52,548 bases of DNA from a bacterium (GCA_021803465.1 JAJZLL010000025.1:1-52548); one strand, 5' to 3'. Shown: positions 8,223 through 17,149, counted from the stretch's first letter. The notes: a model not told the origin generated them from the letters alone. A program made the numbers and translations.

Positions 8223-9851
8223 ATGCATTCAGCTAATAGAGCAATTAGGCAGGTTACAGGAATTCTTGCTTTTTCACTCTTTTATGTTGTGTGCTCAAGC
8301 TCAAGTGTATTTGCAGCTGCCCCTGGAACCAGTCAGCCTACTCCAAGTAGCCCACCACCGCAAGTGAATTCAAGTGGAAACCCAAGCAGTTACTATCTTT
8401 CTGCACTGGCTCATACTGGTATGCCACCTGTTGCTTTCGGAACCAACGCGATCCCCCCGGCTCAGATATTCACTCCACCACCCTCATGCCCAAGTGGTCC
8501 GATGTGGATCTATCCTGAACTCATTCCCGCTGGAAATGGCACATATACAACGAAGTTTGTACTGTCATATCCTGGTCCACCCGCAGAAGGTCAGACTGCC
8601 CAGTCAACTTCGTACAACCAGTATATGAGCTGGAGCCAGGCTGGAGCCTACAACACGTCGACAGTGAATGACACATTGCCTTCACAGACGCTTCAAAGTA
8701 AGTTGAGCATCTCCACAAACATGGCACAGACTGTGAATCGTAGCATTGACATTATTTACGTTCATACCGGTGGTGCTGCCTCTTGGGGTGGGCCACCACC
8801 CAAGTACTCAGCTTCGGATTTCCCTGTGAACATACCGGCCGCAACAAATAACGGTCCAGCGTATGCACCGTACGTTGGTGCAACATGGGATGTTCGCATC
8901 AAGGTGGATGTCACTAGCACCACTAATCACGTGCAGATTCCAACTTACAAACTTACACAAGTGCCGACTGGTACAAAGCAGGTTCCGACAGGAACCACTA
9001 CGAACTCCCAAGGGCAAACTGTAACTGTGTATACCACCACTACTGAGTACACACCGGAAGAACTGCAGCAGCCGACATACAACCAAGGGGGACTGTTTTG
9101 CACTCATGTGACTGTAAAGCAGGCGCCCCCCACACTCATCAAGCCCTCACCTGCTGTTCCTGCATCAGGCACCATACCTGGGGGTGCAGCGAACCTAGCC
9201 TTCCATTTGTGGGGCTGCTGGAATCCTGGGTATATAGCGACGGATCCCTCAACAGGCAGCGAAGCCAATACTGTTTCCATGAACGCGTGCAATTACACAG
9301 GTTCGGAATCCAACTACTACCCAAGTTCAGTAGATTCGCTGGGCCACAGTCAGCAGGTAGCTAACCCGACATATGTGAACATACCTACATGCATGTGGTT
9401 GGAATCGCAGCGACCAAACAGCCCACTTCAGATTTCCTTGCCACCACAGACTGCAACTGGGCAGACAGGCTATGGTCCTGTCCATATCACAGTGTATGTG
9501 CAGCTTACAATCGTGCCTGGTGCCGTTACATGGACATATACGAGTCCTGACGGTTCAAGCACGAGTACCACAACGTCCCGTGGCACTGCACCTGCCTCGA
9601 ATCCCACTTACAACAAGACAACGCAAACGTGGTCTGCACCCTCGGGGCCAATTTGCCACACGTACACTAAGGTGGGAAATGGCTATTCCGTCACCGTAAC
9701 GCAGCCATTCACGTTCACAGTTACTGGATGGTTCAACAATGGGGTGACAGGGCCATCCTACCTTCCAACGAAGACATGGACTGACACAGCCACATGGACC
9801 CGCTCCGGGATCAATGTCTACCAGGTTGAAGGGATTCCAGTCATCAACTAG
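8223..9851 (+). CDS. Large secreted Thr/Pro/Ser-rich protein
   Basis: The start at MHSANRAIRQ was chosen because it has GAGGAG upstream and is followed by a proper signal peptide ending SVFAAAPG. The reading frame is open for 23 more codons upstream, but those overlap the lipoprotein gene. The mature part of about 510 residues is rich in Thr, Ser, Pro, Tyr and Asn, has scattered Cys, and looks beta-rich (VTVTQPFTFTVTGWF). There is no C-terminal membrane anchor or sorting motif. No family was recognised. It follows a lipoprotein gene by 13 nt. Confidence 0.75.
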   Translation: MHSANRAIRQVTGILAFSLFYVVCSSSSVFAAAPGTSQPTPSSPPPQVNSSGNPSSYYLSALAHTGMPPVAFGTNAIPPAQIFTPPPSCPSGPMWIYPELIPAGNGTYTTKFVLSYPGPPAEGQTAQSTSYNQYMSWSQAGAYNTSTVNDTLPSQTLQSKLSISTNMAQTVNRSIDIIYVHTGGAASWGGPPPKYSASDFPVNIPAATNNGPAYAPYVGATWDVRIKVDVTSTTNHVQIPTYKLTQVPTGTKQVPTGTTTNSQGQTVTVYTTTTEYTPEELQQPTYNQGGLFCTHVTVKQAPPTLIKPSPAVPASGTIPGGAANLAFHLWGCWNPGYIATDPSTGSEANTVSMNACNYTGSESNYYPSSVDSLGHSQQVANPTYVNIPTCMWLESQRPNSPLQISLPPQTATGQTGYGPVHITVYVQLTIVPGAVTWTYTSPDGSSTSTTTSRGTAPASNPTYNKTTQTWSAPSGPICHTYTKVGNGYSVTVTQPFTFTVTGWFNNGVTGPSYLPTKTWTDTATWTRSGINVYQVEGIPVIN

Positions 9852-9981
9852 TGGGAGCGCACTCCAGCGCATCAGTCATCCTTGAGCGAAGCGTTCGGCT
9901 ACCTTTCCGAATTCAGTGGAAGCTGGTACCATACACGTGACACATACCCATCGCAGCCATCATCCAGACGTTCCACCAATC

Positions 9982-12288
9982 ATGCCAGCAACTACTCCCA
10001 AGTCCAAGAAGTCAGCCTCGAGATCCCGTAAGGCCACTCCGCAAGCGCCAAGCCGGGCACCAAAAGAGACCCTTCTCACACCAGAACAGATCCGGGAGAC
10101 TGTGGGTACTCTTGTTGTCGGAACTGGTGCTGTATACCTTCTCCTGCTACTTCTTCCTGGCAATGGCACGCTCGCAACAACGCTCCAGCACATCTCCTTC
10201 CACTGGGTTGGATTGGGAGCCTGGCTTTTGGGAGCGGCTTGCTGCATCACAGGTGTGAAGTTTTTTGATGGACATTCGTGGAAGAAGGGTTTCCTCTCTG
10301 GTGCTGGAGGTATTCTAGGGACACTTTGCTTCCTCGGTCTTGCGAGCTACCTCTCGCAGTCGAGTGGGGGAGTAGTTGGAACTGCTCTTGGCCATGCGAT
10401 GAGCCATGTGTTCGGGGAGGCAGCTTCGGCTGCACTGCTTCTTATGGTCATCCTTGTTGGTCTTGTCATGACGGCAAACATACGTCTTAGCATTGTAGTG
10501 CGCAAACTCGGTAGCGGAGTGCACGGCCTCATGGATGTCCTTTCCAGCAGAGTGCTGAGCAGTCCTGAAGCTGAGGACGAAGATGAGGCCCCTGTCGCAC
10601 ATCTTAAAGGCGTTCCAATGGCACCGGTCCTCTTGCCGGAGCATGAGGAGGATGAGGATGAGGAGGACGAGGAAGATGTCCACTTCTCGGAAGCAGCAAG
10701 CTCCATCTTTAAGCATGTTGTGCAGCGCAAGATCGAACTTCCCGAAGAGGAAGAGCAGACCCGTTCCACGCATAGGCAAGCCTCTTCACCCGATGAGCAG
10801 GATGTGCCCCTCTTCAAGGAGACATCGACTGAGGATCCTGAGACAAAAGTATGGAAACTTCCCCCAATGTCTCTCCTCGACAAGGCAGAGTCCCCAAGGA
10901 AGCGTATTCGTGAAGGCGACATCGCAGCAATCGGTCAAACAATTGTGGGTACCCTAAAGTCATTTGGCATAGAAACCACAATAGTGGGTATCAGTACTGG
11001 ACCCACTGTCACACAGTTTGAGATACGTCCTGCACCTGGAGTTTCTGTGCGGAAGATCCTCAATCACCAGACGGACCTGTCCCTTGCAGTCGCAGCGCCC
11101 GTACGCATCCAGCCGTTTCTTATTGGCAAATCCGCAGTATCCATAGAAGTTCCCCATCAGGCAACGCAGATTGTGTCAATGAGGGAAGTTGCGACTGCAC
11201 AGGCATTTTCGGAGTCCAAGGGTATCCTCAAGGTGATACTGGGTGCTGATGTGAGCGGGGCTCCGACAGTTGGGGACCTTACAGACATGCCACACCTGCT
11301 TGTTGCTGGAGCAACGGGATCGGGAAAGTCTGTGCTCATCAACTCGCTCATCGCGGGGTTCCTACTACAGGCCTCTCCAGAGACGCTGAAGCTTATTCTC
11401 ATAGATCCGAAGCGTGTTGAACTATCATCGTTCGCTGACCTTCCACACCTTCTCGTTCCTGTCGTTGTGGAGCCCGATGCTGCAGTTTCCGCTTTGCGGT
11501 GGGCTGTGAAGGAGATGGAGGACAGGTACAAGCTGCTAGCTGGCCATGGAATGCGGAATATAGCAAAGTTCAATGAGCAGGCTCCGAAGATCGGTATTGA
11601 ACCACTTCCGTACGTGGTCATCATCATTGATGAGCTCGCAGACCTCATGATGGTCGCTGCTGGCGAAATTGAAGACCTGGTATGCAGGCTTGCCCAGCTC
11701 GCCCGAGCAGTAGGCATCCATCTTGTCGTCGCAACGCAGCGTCCTTCAACGGACATCATTACGGGCCTAATCAAGGCGAACATTCCAAGCCGCATAGCCT
11801 TTGCAGTCTCCAGTGGAGTGGATTCTCGGGTCATTCTCGACGAGCTCGGTGCAGAGAAGCTGCTGGGACACGGTGACATGCTGTATCTGCCCATTGGGGA
11901 AGGCCGGCCAAAGCGGCTCCAGGGCGCATACCTCAGTGACCGTGAGCGGGATGAGGTTGTGAACTTCTGGAAGCGCCAGGGACCACCCAGCTACGAGCCG
12001 ATGGTTCTTGAAGTGGGATCCTCAATGTCGTCCGAGCGTGACATCAAGAAGCGTGATCCGCTCTTTGCACGGGCTGCCCATCTCGTGGCCAGTGAAGGAC
12101 GGGCAGCGACCTCACTTCTGCAGAGGAAGCTTGAAGTTGGATACGCGCGTGCAGCCCGCATTATTGACCAGCTTGCAGAGTACAGGGTTGTTGGCCCCTT
12201 TGAAGGAAGCAAGTCACGTGCTGTTCTCATGGATCCGTTCCAGGTTGACGAGCTACTTGACGAACTTAATGAGGATGCAGGTGACTGA
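9982..12288 (+). CDS. ftsK: FtsK/SpoIIIE DNA translocase
   Basis: The product of about 768 residues pumps chromosomal DNA through the closing septum. A basic N-terminus (SKKSASRSRK) leads to four transmembrane helices at roughly 40-60, 74-95, 104-125 and 145-170. A linker with a very acidic run (EHEEDEDEEDEED) follows, then the RecA-like motor with Walker A GATGSGKS (443-450) and Walker B YVVIIIDELAD. The C-terminal gamma winged helix contains LLQRKLEVGYARAARIIDQL, which reads DNA polarity sequences. No Shine-Dalgarno sequence marks the start; an in-frame GTG at 9916, or at 9937 just after TACCAT, would give a His-rich extension. It is first in a block with yajQ, pgsA and a CinA domain. Confidence 0.96.
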   Translation: MPATTPKSKKSASRSRKATPQAPSRAPKETLLTPEQIRETVGTLVVGTGAVYLLLLLLPGNGTLATTLQHISFHWVGLGAWLLGAACCITGVKFFDGHSWKKGFLSGAGGILGTLCFLGLASYLSQSSGGVVGTALGHAMSHVFGEAASAALLLMVILVGLVMTANIRLSIVVRKLGSGVHGLMDVLSSRVLSSPEAEDEDEAPVAHLKGVPMAPVLLPEHEEDEDEEDEEDVHFSEAASSIFKHVVQRKIELPEEEEQTRSTHRQASSPDEQDVPLFKETSTEDPETKVWKLPPMSLLDKAESPRKRIREGDIAAIGQTIVGTLKSFGIETTIVGISTGPTVTQFEIRPAPGVSVRKILNHQTDLSLAVAAPVRIQPFLIGKSAVSIEVPHQATQIVSMREVATAQAFSESKGILKVILGADVSGAPTVGDLTDMPHLLVAGATGSGKSVLINSLIAGFLLQASPETLKLILIDPKRVELSSFADLPHLLVPVVVEPDAAVSALRWAVKEMEDRYKLLAGHGMRNIAKFNEQAPKIGIEPLPYVVIIIDELADLMMVAAGEIEDLVCRLAQLARAVGIHLVVATQRPSTDIITGLIKANIPSRIAFAVSSGVDSRVILDELGAEKLLGHGDMLYLPIGEGRPKRLQGAYLSDRERDEVVNFWKRQGPPSYEPMVLEVGSSMSSERDIKKRDPLFARAAHLVASEGRAATSLLQRKLEVGYARAARIIDQLAEYRVVGPFEGSKSRAVLMDPFQVDELLDELNEDAGD

Positions 12289-12309
12289 CGCAGACAGTCT
12301 GTCCTGCGA

Positions 12310-12315
12310 TATGCT
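12310..12315 (+). promoter_or_regulatory. -10 hexamer of a probable leaderless promoter for yajQ
   Basis: TATGCT is followed by 6 nt and the yajQ ATG, with no Shine-Dalgarno sequence. CTGACG lies about 19 nt further upstream as a poor -35. The geometry equals that seen before several other genes here. Confidence 0.45.
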
Positions 12316-12321
12316 CTGACT

Positions 12322-12813
12322 ATGGCCAAAGAGTTCACTTTTGATGTCGTGAGCGACTTCGACCGCCAGGAAGTCGTCAACGCAGTAGATCAGGCGCAGA
12401 AGGAAGTCGCCAACCGGTATGACTTCAAGGGATCTGACACTGAGATCGATCTCGAGAAGGAGGCAGTTTCCGTGAAGACTGCTTCAGAGCTCCATCTGAA
12501 GTCTGTCAGGGACATTCTGGAAAGCAAGTTTTTCCGTCGGGGGCTGGATTTGCGCGTGCTGGAGTGGGGTGAAGTGGAACCTGCGTCCAAGGGAGCTGTC
12601 AAGCAGTCAGCGAAACTCAAGAAGGGCATCTCGGAAGACATTGGAAGAGAGCTCAGCAAGCACATCCGTACAGCGCATCCAAAAGTGCATGTCCAGATAC
12701 AGGGTGATCAGCTTCGTGTCGCAGGAAAGGACAAGGACAGTCTCCAGGCAGTCATTCAGGATCTCAAGGACGGAGACTATGGAGTGCCGCTGCAGTTCAC
12801 CAATTACCGGTGA
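12322..12813 (+). CDS. yajQ: YajQ family nucleotide-binding protein
   Basis: The 163-residue protein is full length for the YajQ family. It has the typical opening EFTFDVVSDFDRQEVVNAVD, the NRYDFKGSDTEI segment, and the ending KDGDYGVPLQFTNYR. The two ferredoxin-like halves bind nucleotides; some family members bind cyclic di-GMP and modulate transcription regulators, but the role here is not known. The ATG has no Shine-Dalgarno sequence and lies 6 nt after TATGCT, suggesting a leaderless mRNA. The pgsA start overlaps its stop (GTGA), so the two genes are translationally coupled. Confidence 0.95.
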   Translation: MAKEFTFDVVSDFDRQEVVNAVDQAQKEVANRYDFKGSDTEIDLEKEAVSVKTASELHLKSVRDILESKFFRRGLDLRVLEWGEVEPASKGAVKQSAKLKKGISEDIGRELSKHIRTAHPKVHVQIQGDQLRVAGKDKDSLQAVIQDLKDGDYGVPLQFTNYR

Positions 12814-13349
12814 AGCAGCACCTCACCCTTCCCAACCAGCTGACAATTCTGCGGCTGCTCCTTGTTCCATGCATCGCAGTACTGATGAGTGTTGGCTTTC
12901 CGCATCACATGCTGTGGGCACTGGCACTGTTCGCTCTTGCCATGTTCACAGACACGCTGGATGGGCAGATAGCACGGCGAAGACATCTCGTTACTGAACT
13001 TGGCAAGTTCCTTGACCCGCTAGCGGACAAGATGCTCATCAGCACTGTTCTAGTGATATTCGTATGGCAGTCCATGCTGCCTCTCTGGGTTGTACTCATC
13101 ATCATTGCCAGGGAGTTTCTCATTACGGGTCTCAGATCTGTGGCTGCATCGCAGGGGGTCGTTGTCGCAGCGACTTCCTGGGGAAAGTCGAAGACCCTCA
13201 CACAGACCATCATGATCTTTGTCATTTTCCTTGTCCCATCATTCTCGTGGCTGCACTATGCGGTCCCCTACATTGTGGGAGTGGCGACAGTCGCAACGAT
13301 TCTCAGTGGGCTTGACTACCTCTGGCGATATCGTAGATTCGTCTTGTAG
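12810..13349 (+). CDS. pgsA: CDP-diacylglycerol-glycerol-3-phosphate 3-phosphatidyltransferase
   Basis: This 179-residue membrane enzyme makes phosphatidylglycerophosphate, the committed step to phosphatidylglycerol and cardiolipin. The CDP-alcohol phosphotransferase signature D-x2-DG-x2-AR-x8-G-x3-D-x3-D is complete, from DTLDGQIAR through GKFLDPLADK. Five to six hydrophobic helices flank it. The GTG start overlaps the yajQ stop by 4 nt. A CinA-type gene follows 41 nt later, an order (ftsK-pgsA-cinA-recA) common in Gram-positive bacteria. Confidence 0.95.
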   Translation: MKQHLTLPNQLTILRLLLVPCIAVLMSVGFPHHMLWALALFALAMFTDTLDGQIARRRHLVTELGKFLDPLADKMLISTVLVIFVWQSMLPLWVVLIIIAREFLITGLRSVAASQGVVVAATSWGKSKTLTQTIMIFVIFLVPSFSWLHYAVPYIVGVATVATILSGLDYLWRYRRFVL

Positions 13350-13390
13350 GCGACAGGCAGCTGTCGCATTGGCACCGCACACTGGCAGGT

Positions 13391-13903
13391 ATGAGCATGA
13401 CAGTTGAACTTGAGTCCGCCTTTCCGGAATCTGGACGTGTTGGGAAGCTGCTTCTTGCACAGCACCGCACCATTGCAGTTGCGGAGTCATGCACTGGAGG
13501 GCTTCTTGCTGCAGCGCTGAGTGCGCCCGCTGGAGCTTCTGGGTATCTCCTTGGCGGTGTAGTGGCATATACGGAAACACTGAAGGAGCAGCTCCTCGGC
13601 GTTCCTTCCACGCTCATAAGAAGCCATGGCGTTGTGAGCGATGCAGTTGCCCGTGCACTCGCATGCAATGTGAGGGAGCGGTGTGGCACGGACTATGGAA
13701 TTGGCATAACCGGATATGCAGGTCCAACGGGTGGAACGGAAGCAGCACCGCTTGGCACTATCTACGTCGCCCTTGCTGCCTCCTCGGATGGGAGCACTGC
13801 TCGTGTGGTCCGGCTTCAGGGCAGTGCAAATCGTGAGGACAACCGTGAGCTGGCAGTTCACACAGCACTCGCTATGATTGAAGAGGAGGTGCAGGACAGG
13901 TAA
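13391..13903 (+). CDS. pncC: CinA C-terminal domain protein, nicotinamide-nucleotide amidase-like
   Basis: The 170-residue protein consists only of the CinA C-terminal domain, without the N-terminal MoCF domain. It contains the signature AESCTGGLLAAALS, GVVAYTETLKEQLLGVP, and GITGYAGPTGG with PLGTIYVAL. Stand-alone versions hydrolyse NMN to NaMN in pyridine nucleotide recycling. The start could be the ATG at 13391 or the one two codons later, which is better spaced from GGCAGG. It precedes recA by 130 nt, a position where cinA is often found. Confidence 0.9.
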   Translation: MSMTVELESAFPESGRVGKLLLAQHRTIAVAESCTGGLLAAALSAPAGASGYLLGGVVAYTETLKEQLLGVPSTLIRSHGVVSDAVARALACNVRERCGTDYGIGITGYAGPTGGTEAAPLGTIYVALAASSDGSTARVVRLQGSANREDNRELAVHTALAMIEEEVQDR

Positions 13904-13939
13904 CGCTTGGCATCGATACTACGGGAACGGTACGATGGG

Positions 13940-13965
13940 TGACGTGTACAGATGAACAGACGTCA
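13940..13965. promoter_or_regulatory. Inverted repeat TGACGT-N14-ACGTCA upstream of recA
   Basis: A perfect 6-bp dyad with a 14-bp spacer lies in the 130-bp cinA-recA gap. The spacing would put the two halves on nearly the same face of the helix, as expected for a dimeric repressor. Canonical LexA boxes of the CGAAC-N4-GTTCG type are not present here. A regulator binding here is inferred only. Confidence 0.35.
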
Positions 13966-13996
13966 TCAACGATTTGCACAGTGACACTCGATACAC

Positions 13997-14017
13997 CACT
14001 GCGCACTGTGTGCAGTG
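13997..14017. promoter_or_regulatory. 21-bp near-perfect palindrome just upstream of the recA ribosome binding site
   Basis: CACTGCGCAC, T, GTGTGCAGTG forms a dyad of two 10-bp arms with one imperfect position and a 1-nt centre. It ends directly before the recA Shine-Dalgarno AAGGAGG. On DNA it could be an SOS-type operator; on RNA it could form a hairpin next to the ribosome binding site. A hairpin with the same CACTGC/GCAGTG half-sites occurs at 15725-15742. Confidence 0.45.
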
Positions 14018-14033
14018 AAGGAGGCAAGGATCA

Positions 14034-15137
14034 ATGGCATCAGGGACAACCAGCCAGCAGCCAGCATTGGAAGTGACAGGACAGCCAGAGCGCACTGGAC
14101 TTGACGGTGCGGAACGTGAGCGGGCACTCGCTTCAGCTCTTGCCCAGATTGAGCGGGCCCATGGCAAAGGGGCCATCATGCGACTTGGCGAGTCGCATGT
14201 CCAGCATGTGGATGTCATTCCCACTGGAGCGTTGACGCTTGATGTCGCACTTGGCGTTGGTGGTGTGCCCCGGGGACGCATTGTCGAGATCTATGGGCCA
14301 GAGTCCTCAGGAAAGACGACACTGACACTGCACATCATTGCTGAAGCACAGCGTCGTGGTGGTGTGGCTGCCTGCATTGATGCGGAGCACGCTCTCGATC
14401 CACAGTATGCTGCACGCATTGGAGTCAAGACGGACGAGCTCCTCATTTCACAGCCCGATACGGGGGAACAGGCGCTCGAGATTGTTGAAGCCCTCGTACG
14501 GAGCAGTGCAGTGGATGTTGTCGTGGTCGACTCCGTTGCTGCTCTCGTGCCAAAGGCGGAGATTGAAGGTGACATGGGAGACAGCCATGTAGGTCTCCAG
14601 GCACGGCTCATGTCCCAGGCAATGCGGAAACTCACTTCAGCAATCAGCCGTTCGAATACCTGCGTCATCTTCACGAACCAGCTCCGTGAGAAGGTTGGCG
14701 TGATGTTTGGCAACCCTGAGGTGACGACTGGAGGCCGGGCATTGAAGTTCTTCGCATCTGTGCGCCTTGATGTGCGAAAGCTCGATACCCTGAAGCAGGG
14801 TCTTGATGTTGTCGGGAGCCGGGTGAAGGTGAAAGTGGTGAAGAACAAGATTGCTCCACCATTCCGCATCGCAGAATTCGACATTCTCTACAACGAGGGG
14901 ATCTCATATATTGGCAGCGTTCTTGATCTTGCCATTGAGACACGGGTTGTCGAGAAGAGTGGCTCGTGGCTGTCGTTTGGCGCTACTCGCCTTGGACAGG
15001 GGCGTGACAATGTCCGCGAGTACCTCAAGACGAACCCTGAGCTTCTCAATGAGATCACTGCAGCTGTGAAGCAGAAGGTTGCTGAGCGTGATGGCGCAGC
15101 ACCTGCTCCTGCTCCTGCTGCTGACCAAGCGGAGTAG
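14034..15137 (+). CDS. recA: Recombinase RecA
   Basis: The 367-residue protein is full length. RecA polymerises on single-stranded DNA, catalyses strand exchange and activates LexA-type self-cleavage. Walker [10 protein letters not shown] is near residue 90. Other landmarks are [21 protein letters not shown]-like [16 protein letters not shown], the [17 protein letters not shown]alker B region, and the L2-flanking [17 protein letters not shown]. The C-terminus ends in an Ala/Pro-rich tail. The ATG has AAGGAGG with a 9-nt spacer. recX follows after 3 nt. The upstream gap contains two dyads that may mediate damage control. Confidence 0.98.
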   Translation: MASGTTSQQPALEVTGQPERTGLDGAERERALASALAQIERAHGKGAIMRLGESHVQHVDVIPTGALTLDVALGVGGVPRGRIVEIYGPESSGKTTLTLHIIAEAQRRGGVAACIDAEHALDPQYAARIGVKTDELLISQPDTGEQALEIVEALVRSSAVDVVVVDSVAALVPKAEIEGDMGDSHVGLQARLMSQAMRKLTSAISRSNTCVIFTNQLREKVGVMFGNPEVTTGGRALKFFASVRLDVRKLDTLKQGLDVVGSRVKVKVVKNKIAPPFRIAEFDILYNEGISYIGSVLDLAIETRVVEKSGSWLSFGATRLGQGRDNVREYLKTNPELLNEITAAVKQKVAERDGAAPAPAPAADQAE

Positions 15138-15140
15138 CAC

Positions 15141-15629
15141 ATGAAGTCCAGTCCGGGTCCGGATGCTGCATCTGCGGATGGAGCATCCGGACAGGCGGAC
15201 GAGCGCGTCATTCGCGATCGAGCCTATCGCATTCTCGATGCTGCCATGCAGAGTCGAAGCGCACTCAGGTTACGTCTTGTGCGGCGCGGCTTTGAGGAAC
15301 ATGCAGTGGAGCGTGTCCTGGACGGACTGGCTGCTGATGGCTACCTTGATGACGCGGAGCTCGCTTTGGGACTTGTGCGCTCGCAGCTTCGAAGGGGCCA
15401 CGGTCAGCTCTACATTGAGCGTCTTCTCCGAGCACGGGGCATACCAGGAACCGTGATTGCGCACGTTCTTGCCACATGGCCACTGGAGGAGGAGATTGAT
15501 GCTGCTCGACACTATGTGGAGCGCCATCTGCATGGTGATGATAGGCAGGCACTGAAACACGCAGCACGTGACCTGCTCTATCGCCGCGGTTTCAGCCACA
15601 GTGCCATCGCCCAGGTTGCGGAGGACTGA
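15141..15629 (+). CDS. recX: RecA regulatory protein RecX
   Basis: The 162-residue protein modulates RecA by binding along the filament and inhibiting its activity. It has the helical-repeat signature of the family: YRILDAAMQSRSALRLRLVRRG, VLDGLAADGYLDDAELA, VRSQLRRGHGQLYIERLLRARGI and a third repeat ending RDLLYRRGFSHSAI. The N-terminal 20 residues are Gly/Ala/Ser/Asp-rich and poorly conserved. The start ATG lies 3 nt after recA's stop without its own strong Shine-Dalgarno sequence, so translation is probably coupled to recA. Confidence 0.95.
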   Translation: MKSSPGPDAASADGASGQADERVIRDRAYRILDAAMQSRSALRLRLVRRGFEEHAVERVLDGLAADGYLDDAELALGLVRSQLRRGHGQLYIERLLRARGIPGTVIAHVLATWPLEEEIDAARHYVERHLHGDDRQALKHAARDLLYRRGFSHSAIAQVAED

Positions 15630-15724
15630 GCTCCACATGTCCGTGGCAGTGGAGATCGCATCAATACTGTCATTTGCGTGTAACTGATCCGTTTCGTCCA
15701 ATTGGAGACAATGTCATCAGGAGA

Positions 15725-15742
15725 CCACTGCATTCGCAGTGG
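15725..15742 (+). other. Perfect hairpin CCACTGC-ATTC-GCAGTGG over a start region
   Basis: A 7-bp perfect stem with a 4-nt loop sits between AGGAG (about 15718-15722) and the downstream ATG at 15751, and covers the alternative GTG at 15739. If folded in the mRNA, it would shorten the effective distance from AGGAG to the ATG to about 10 nt. Its half-sites match those of the recA palindrome. Confidence 0.4.
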
Positions 15743-16743
15743 CTGCATGGATGACAAGGGGAAGCGGGGTGCAACCGATACAGTCCGCGAGCGAACTCTG
15801 CCGAGTACTGCCAGGAATCGTTTCCCGTCTGGTAGGTGCTCCAAATGGTGTTGTGCAGGTGCTGCCTGCCCAGCGACAGGCTGATGACACCATTCGCCAC
15901 GTGGAGGGAATGTTTCTACCGTCAGCGCAGACTGTCGTTCTTCGGAGTGATCTCCTTTCACGCATTGACCAGTTCCTGCAGGGAGCCTCGAACAGCACTC
16001 GCCTTGAGATGGAAGAGCGGAACAAGTGGATGATCTCGATGGTGAAGGGAGACCTTGCAGTGGCAATCCACGAAATTGCGCATGGATTTGGTCCCGTTGA
16101 CAGGACACTTCATGAGCTCGAGTCGGACGGATACTGGAAGGATGCGTCAGCCCTCGTGTTCAATGAGGGCTTCTGTGAAGTCGTCAGCAGGGAGTTCCTC
16201 GACAATGTCGTGGATGAGCTTGGTCTCCATGCGATCGATGCACGAATCGCTGAAGTGCCACCTATACGACAGCGCTTTGTCGGTCCCTACACCATTGTCG
16301 ATGCGATGATTCGGCACGTCTCTGAGACGCATGGGGTTCCACGGACGGAAGTCATCAAGCGGATCGCAGCACGGGGAGGTTCCCTCATAGCGCTCTGGAA
16401 TGTCGCGGCTTTGTGGGGGGAGGGCAGCAAGCTTGGAGCGACAGTTGTCGCAAATGAGACCCTGCAGGACGTGCTTGGTGAGTTTACGGCAACCTGGCTC
16501 ACGGAAAGCGCATCCGCTCTTGACACTGCACACGAGGAGCAGCTTGGCCATGATACTGCCGAGAAGCTCGGACGGTCAATCACCCGTGCTGTGACCCGGT
16601 ACCAGTCACGGAACGAGGTCATTGATGTGGCGCTGCTCGGAGAACTTATTGCGAGTGCGGGGAAGGCTGCGAGCGCAAAGACTACGCATGGCTTCGATGC
16701 AATGGCTGAAGCCATGAACCTCATGGAGCTTGGCGAGTTCTAG
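15739..16743 (+). CDS. Putative zinc metallopeptidase-like protein with HEIAH motif
   Basis: The 334-residue protein has no recognised family. Near residue 112 it carries IHEIAHGFGP, an HExxH zinc-binding motif; about 30 residues later VFNEGFCEVVSREF offers Glu residues as a possible third ligand, as in gluzincins. There is no signal peptide or membrane helix, so it would act in the cytoplasm. The rest is mostly helical. The start is uncertain: GTG at 15739 lies inside a perfect hairpin, and ATG at 15751 lies beyond it. It follows recX by 110 nt and precedes a small unknown gene. A damage-related protease is only a guess from location. Confidence 0.75.
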   Translation: MAAWMTRGSGVQPIQSASELCRVLPGIVSRLVGAPNGVVQVLPAQRQADDTIRHVEGMFLPSAQTVVLRSDLLSRIDQFLQGASNSTRLEMEERNKWMISMVKGDLAVAIHEIAHGFGPVDRTLHELESDGYWKDASALVFNEGFCEVVSREFLDNVVDELGLHAIDARIAEVPPIRQRFVGPYTIVDAMIRHVSETHGVPRTEVIKRIAARGGSLIALWNVAALWGEGSKLGATVVANETLQDVLGEFTATWLTESASALDTAHEEQLGHDTAEKLGRSITRAVTRYQSRNEVIDVALLGELIASAGKAASAKTTHGFDAMAEAMNLMELGEF

Positions 16744-16788
16744 CACGCGAGTGCATGCCTTGACACGCAGCATCTCAGGTGAGGATGT

Positions 16789-17019
16789 ATGCTCACAGTA
16801 GCCTTCATGAGCGAGATTGCAGGGCAGGCCCGCGAGCTTGTAGGACGATTAGTGGAACGGGACAACCGTTCACGTCCACCATCAGTGGACGAAATTGATG
16901 GTGCCCTCGATTCCCTCAACACTCTTGCTCCGCGTGACATGCATGATGAGATGGTCCTCAGCGAAGTTGGGGAGATGCTCATGCGCCTTAGGGATGTCGC
17001 TGCCTCAAAGCCTAGGTGA
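16789..17019 (+). CDS. Unknown small acidic helical protein
   Basis: The 76-residue product is predicted to be almost all helix ([19 protein letters not shown], then [20 protein letters not shown]). No family was recognised. The ATG has AGGTGAGG a few nucleotides upstream; a second ATG at codon 7 is also possible. It lies 45 nt after the HExxH gene on the same strand and may be cotranscribed with it. It is separated from groES by a CIRCE-controlled promoter. Confidence 0.55.
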   Translation: MLTVAFMSEIAGQARELVGRLVERDNRSRPPSVDEIDGALDSLNTLAPRDMHDEMVLSEVGEMLMRLRDVAASKPR

Positions 17020-17067
17020 CTCCAGCCCTGTCCAGCAGGGACTGGCACCAGCGCAGCCACTACCTGA

Positions 17068-17073
17068 TATACT
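17068..17073 (+). promoter_or_regulatory. -10 element TATACT of the groES promoter
   Basis: TATACT abuts the CIRCE operator by one nucleotide, so a repressor bound there would overlap the transcription start. Only a weak TGGCAC is seen upstream as a -35. Confidence 0.55.
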
Positions 17074-17074
17074 T

Positions 17075-17101
17075 TTAGCAGTCAGCACTAGCGAGTGCCA
17101 A
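17075..17101. promoter_or_regulatory. CIRCE element (HrcA operator) upstream of groES
   Basis: TTAGCAGTC, nine spacer bases, GAGTGCCAA. The CIRCE consensus is TTAGCACTC-N9-GAGTGCTAA, so each arm has one mismatch and the spacing is exact. HrcA binds CIRCE and represses chaperonin genes until protein misfolding titrates it. The position between the -10 and groES fits this role. Confidence 0.9.
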
Positions 17102-17149
17102 ACCAACAGATTGCCAATATTCCATATGGAAAATGGAGGAATACAGATC

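Noticed and set aside
10347..10922. Minus-strand frame antisense to the ftsK linker
   Set aside because: It is the complement of the acidic low-complexity linker, giving a Ser-rich artefact.
13903..14033. Canonical LexA box of the CGAAC-N4-GTTCG type before recA
   Set aside because: The nearest string, GGGAACGGTACGATG, lacks the second half-site.
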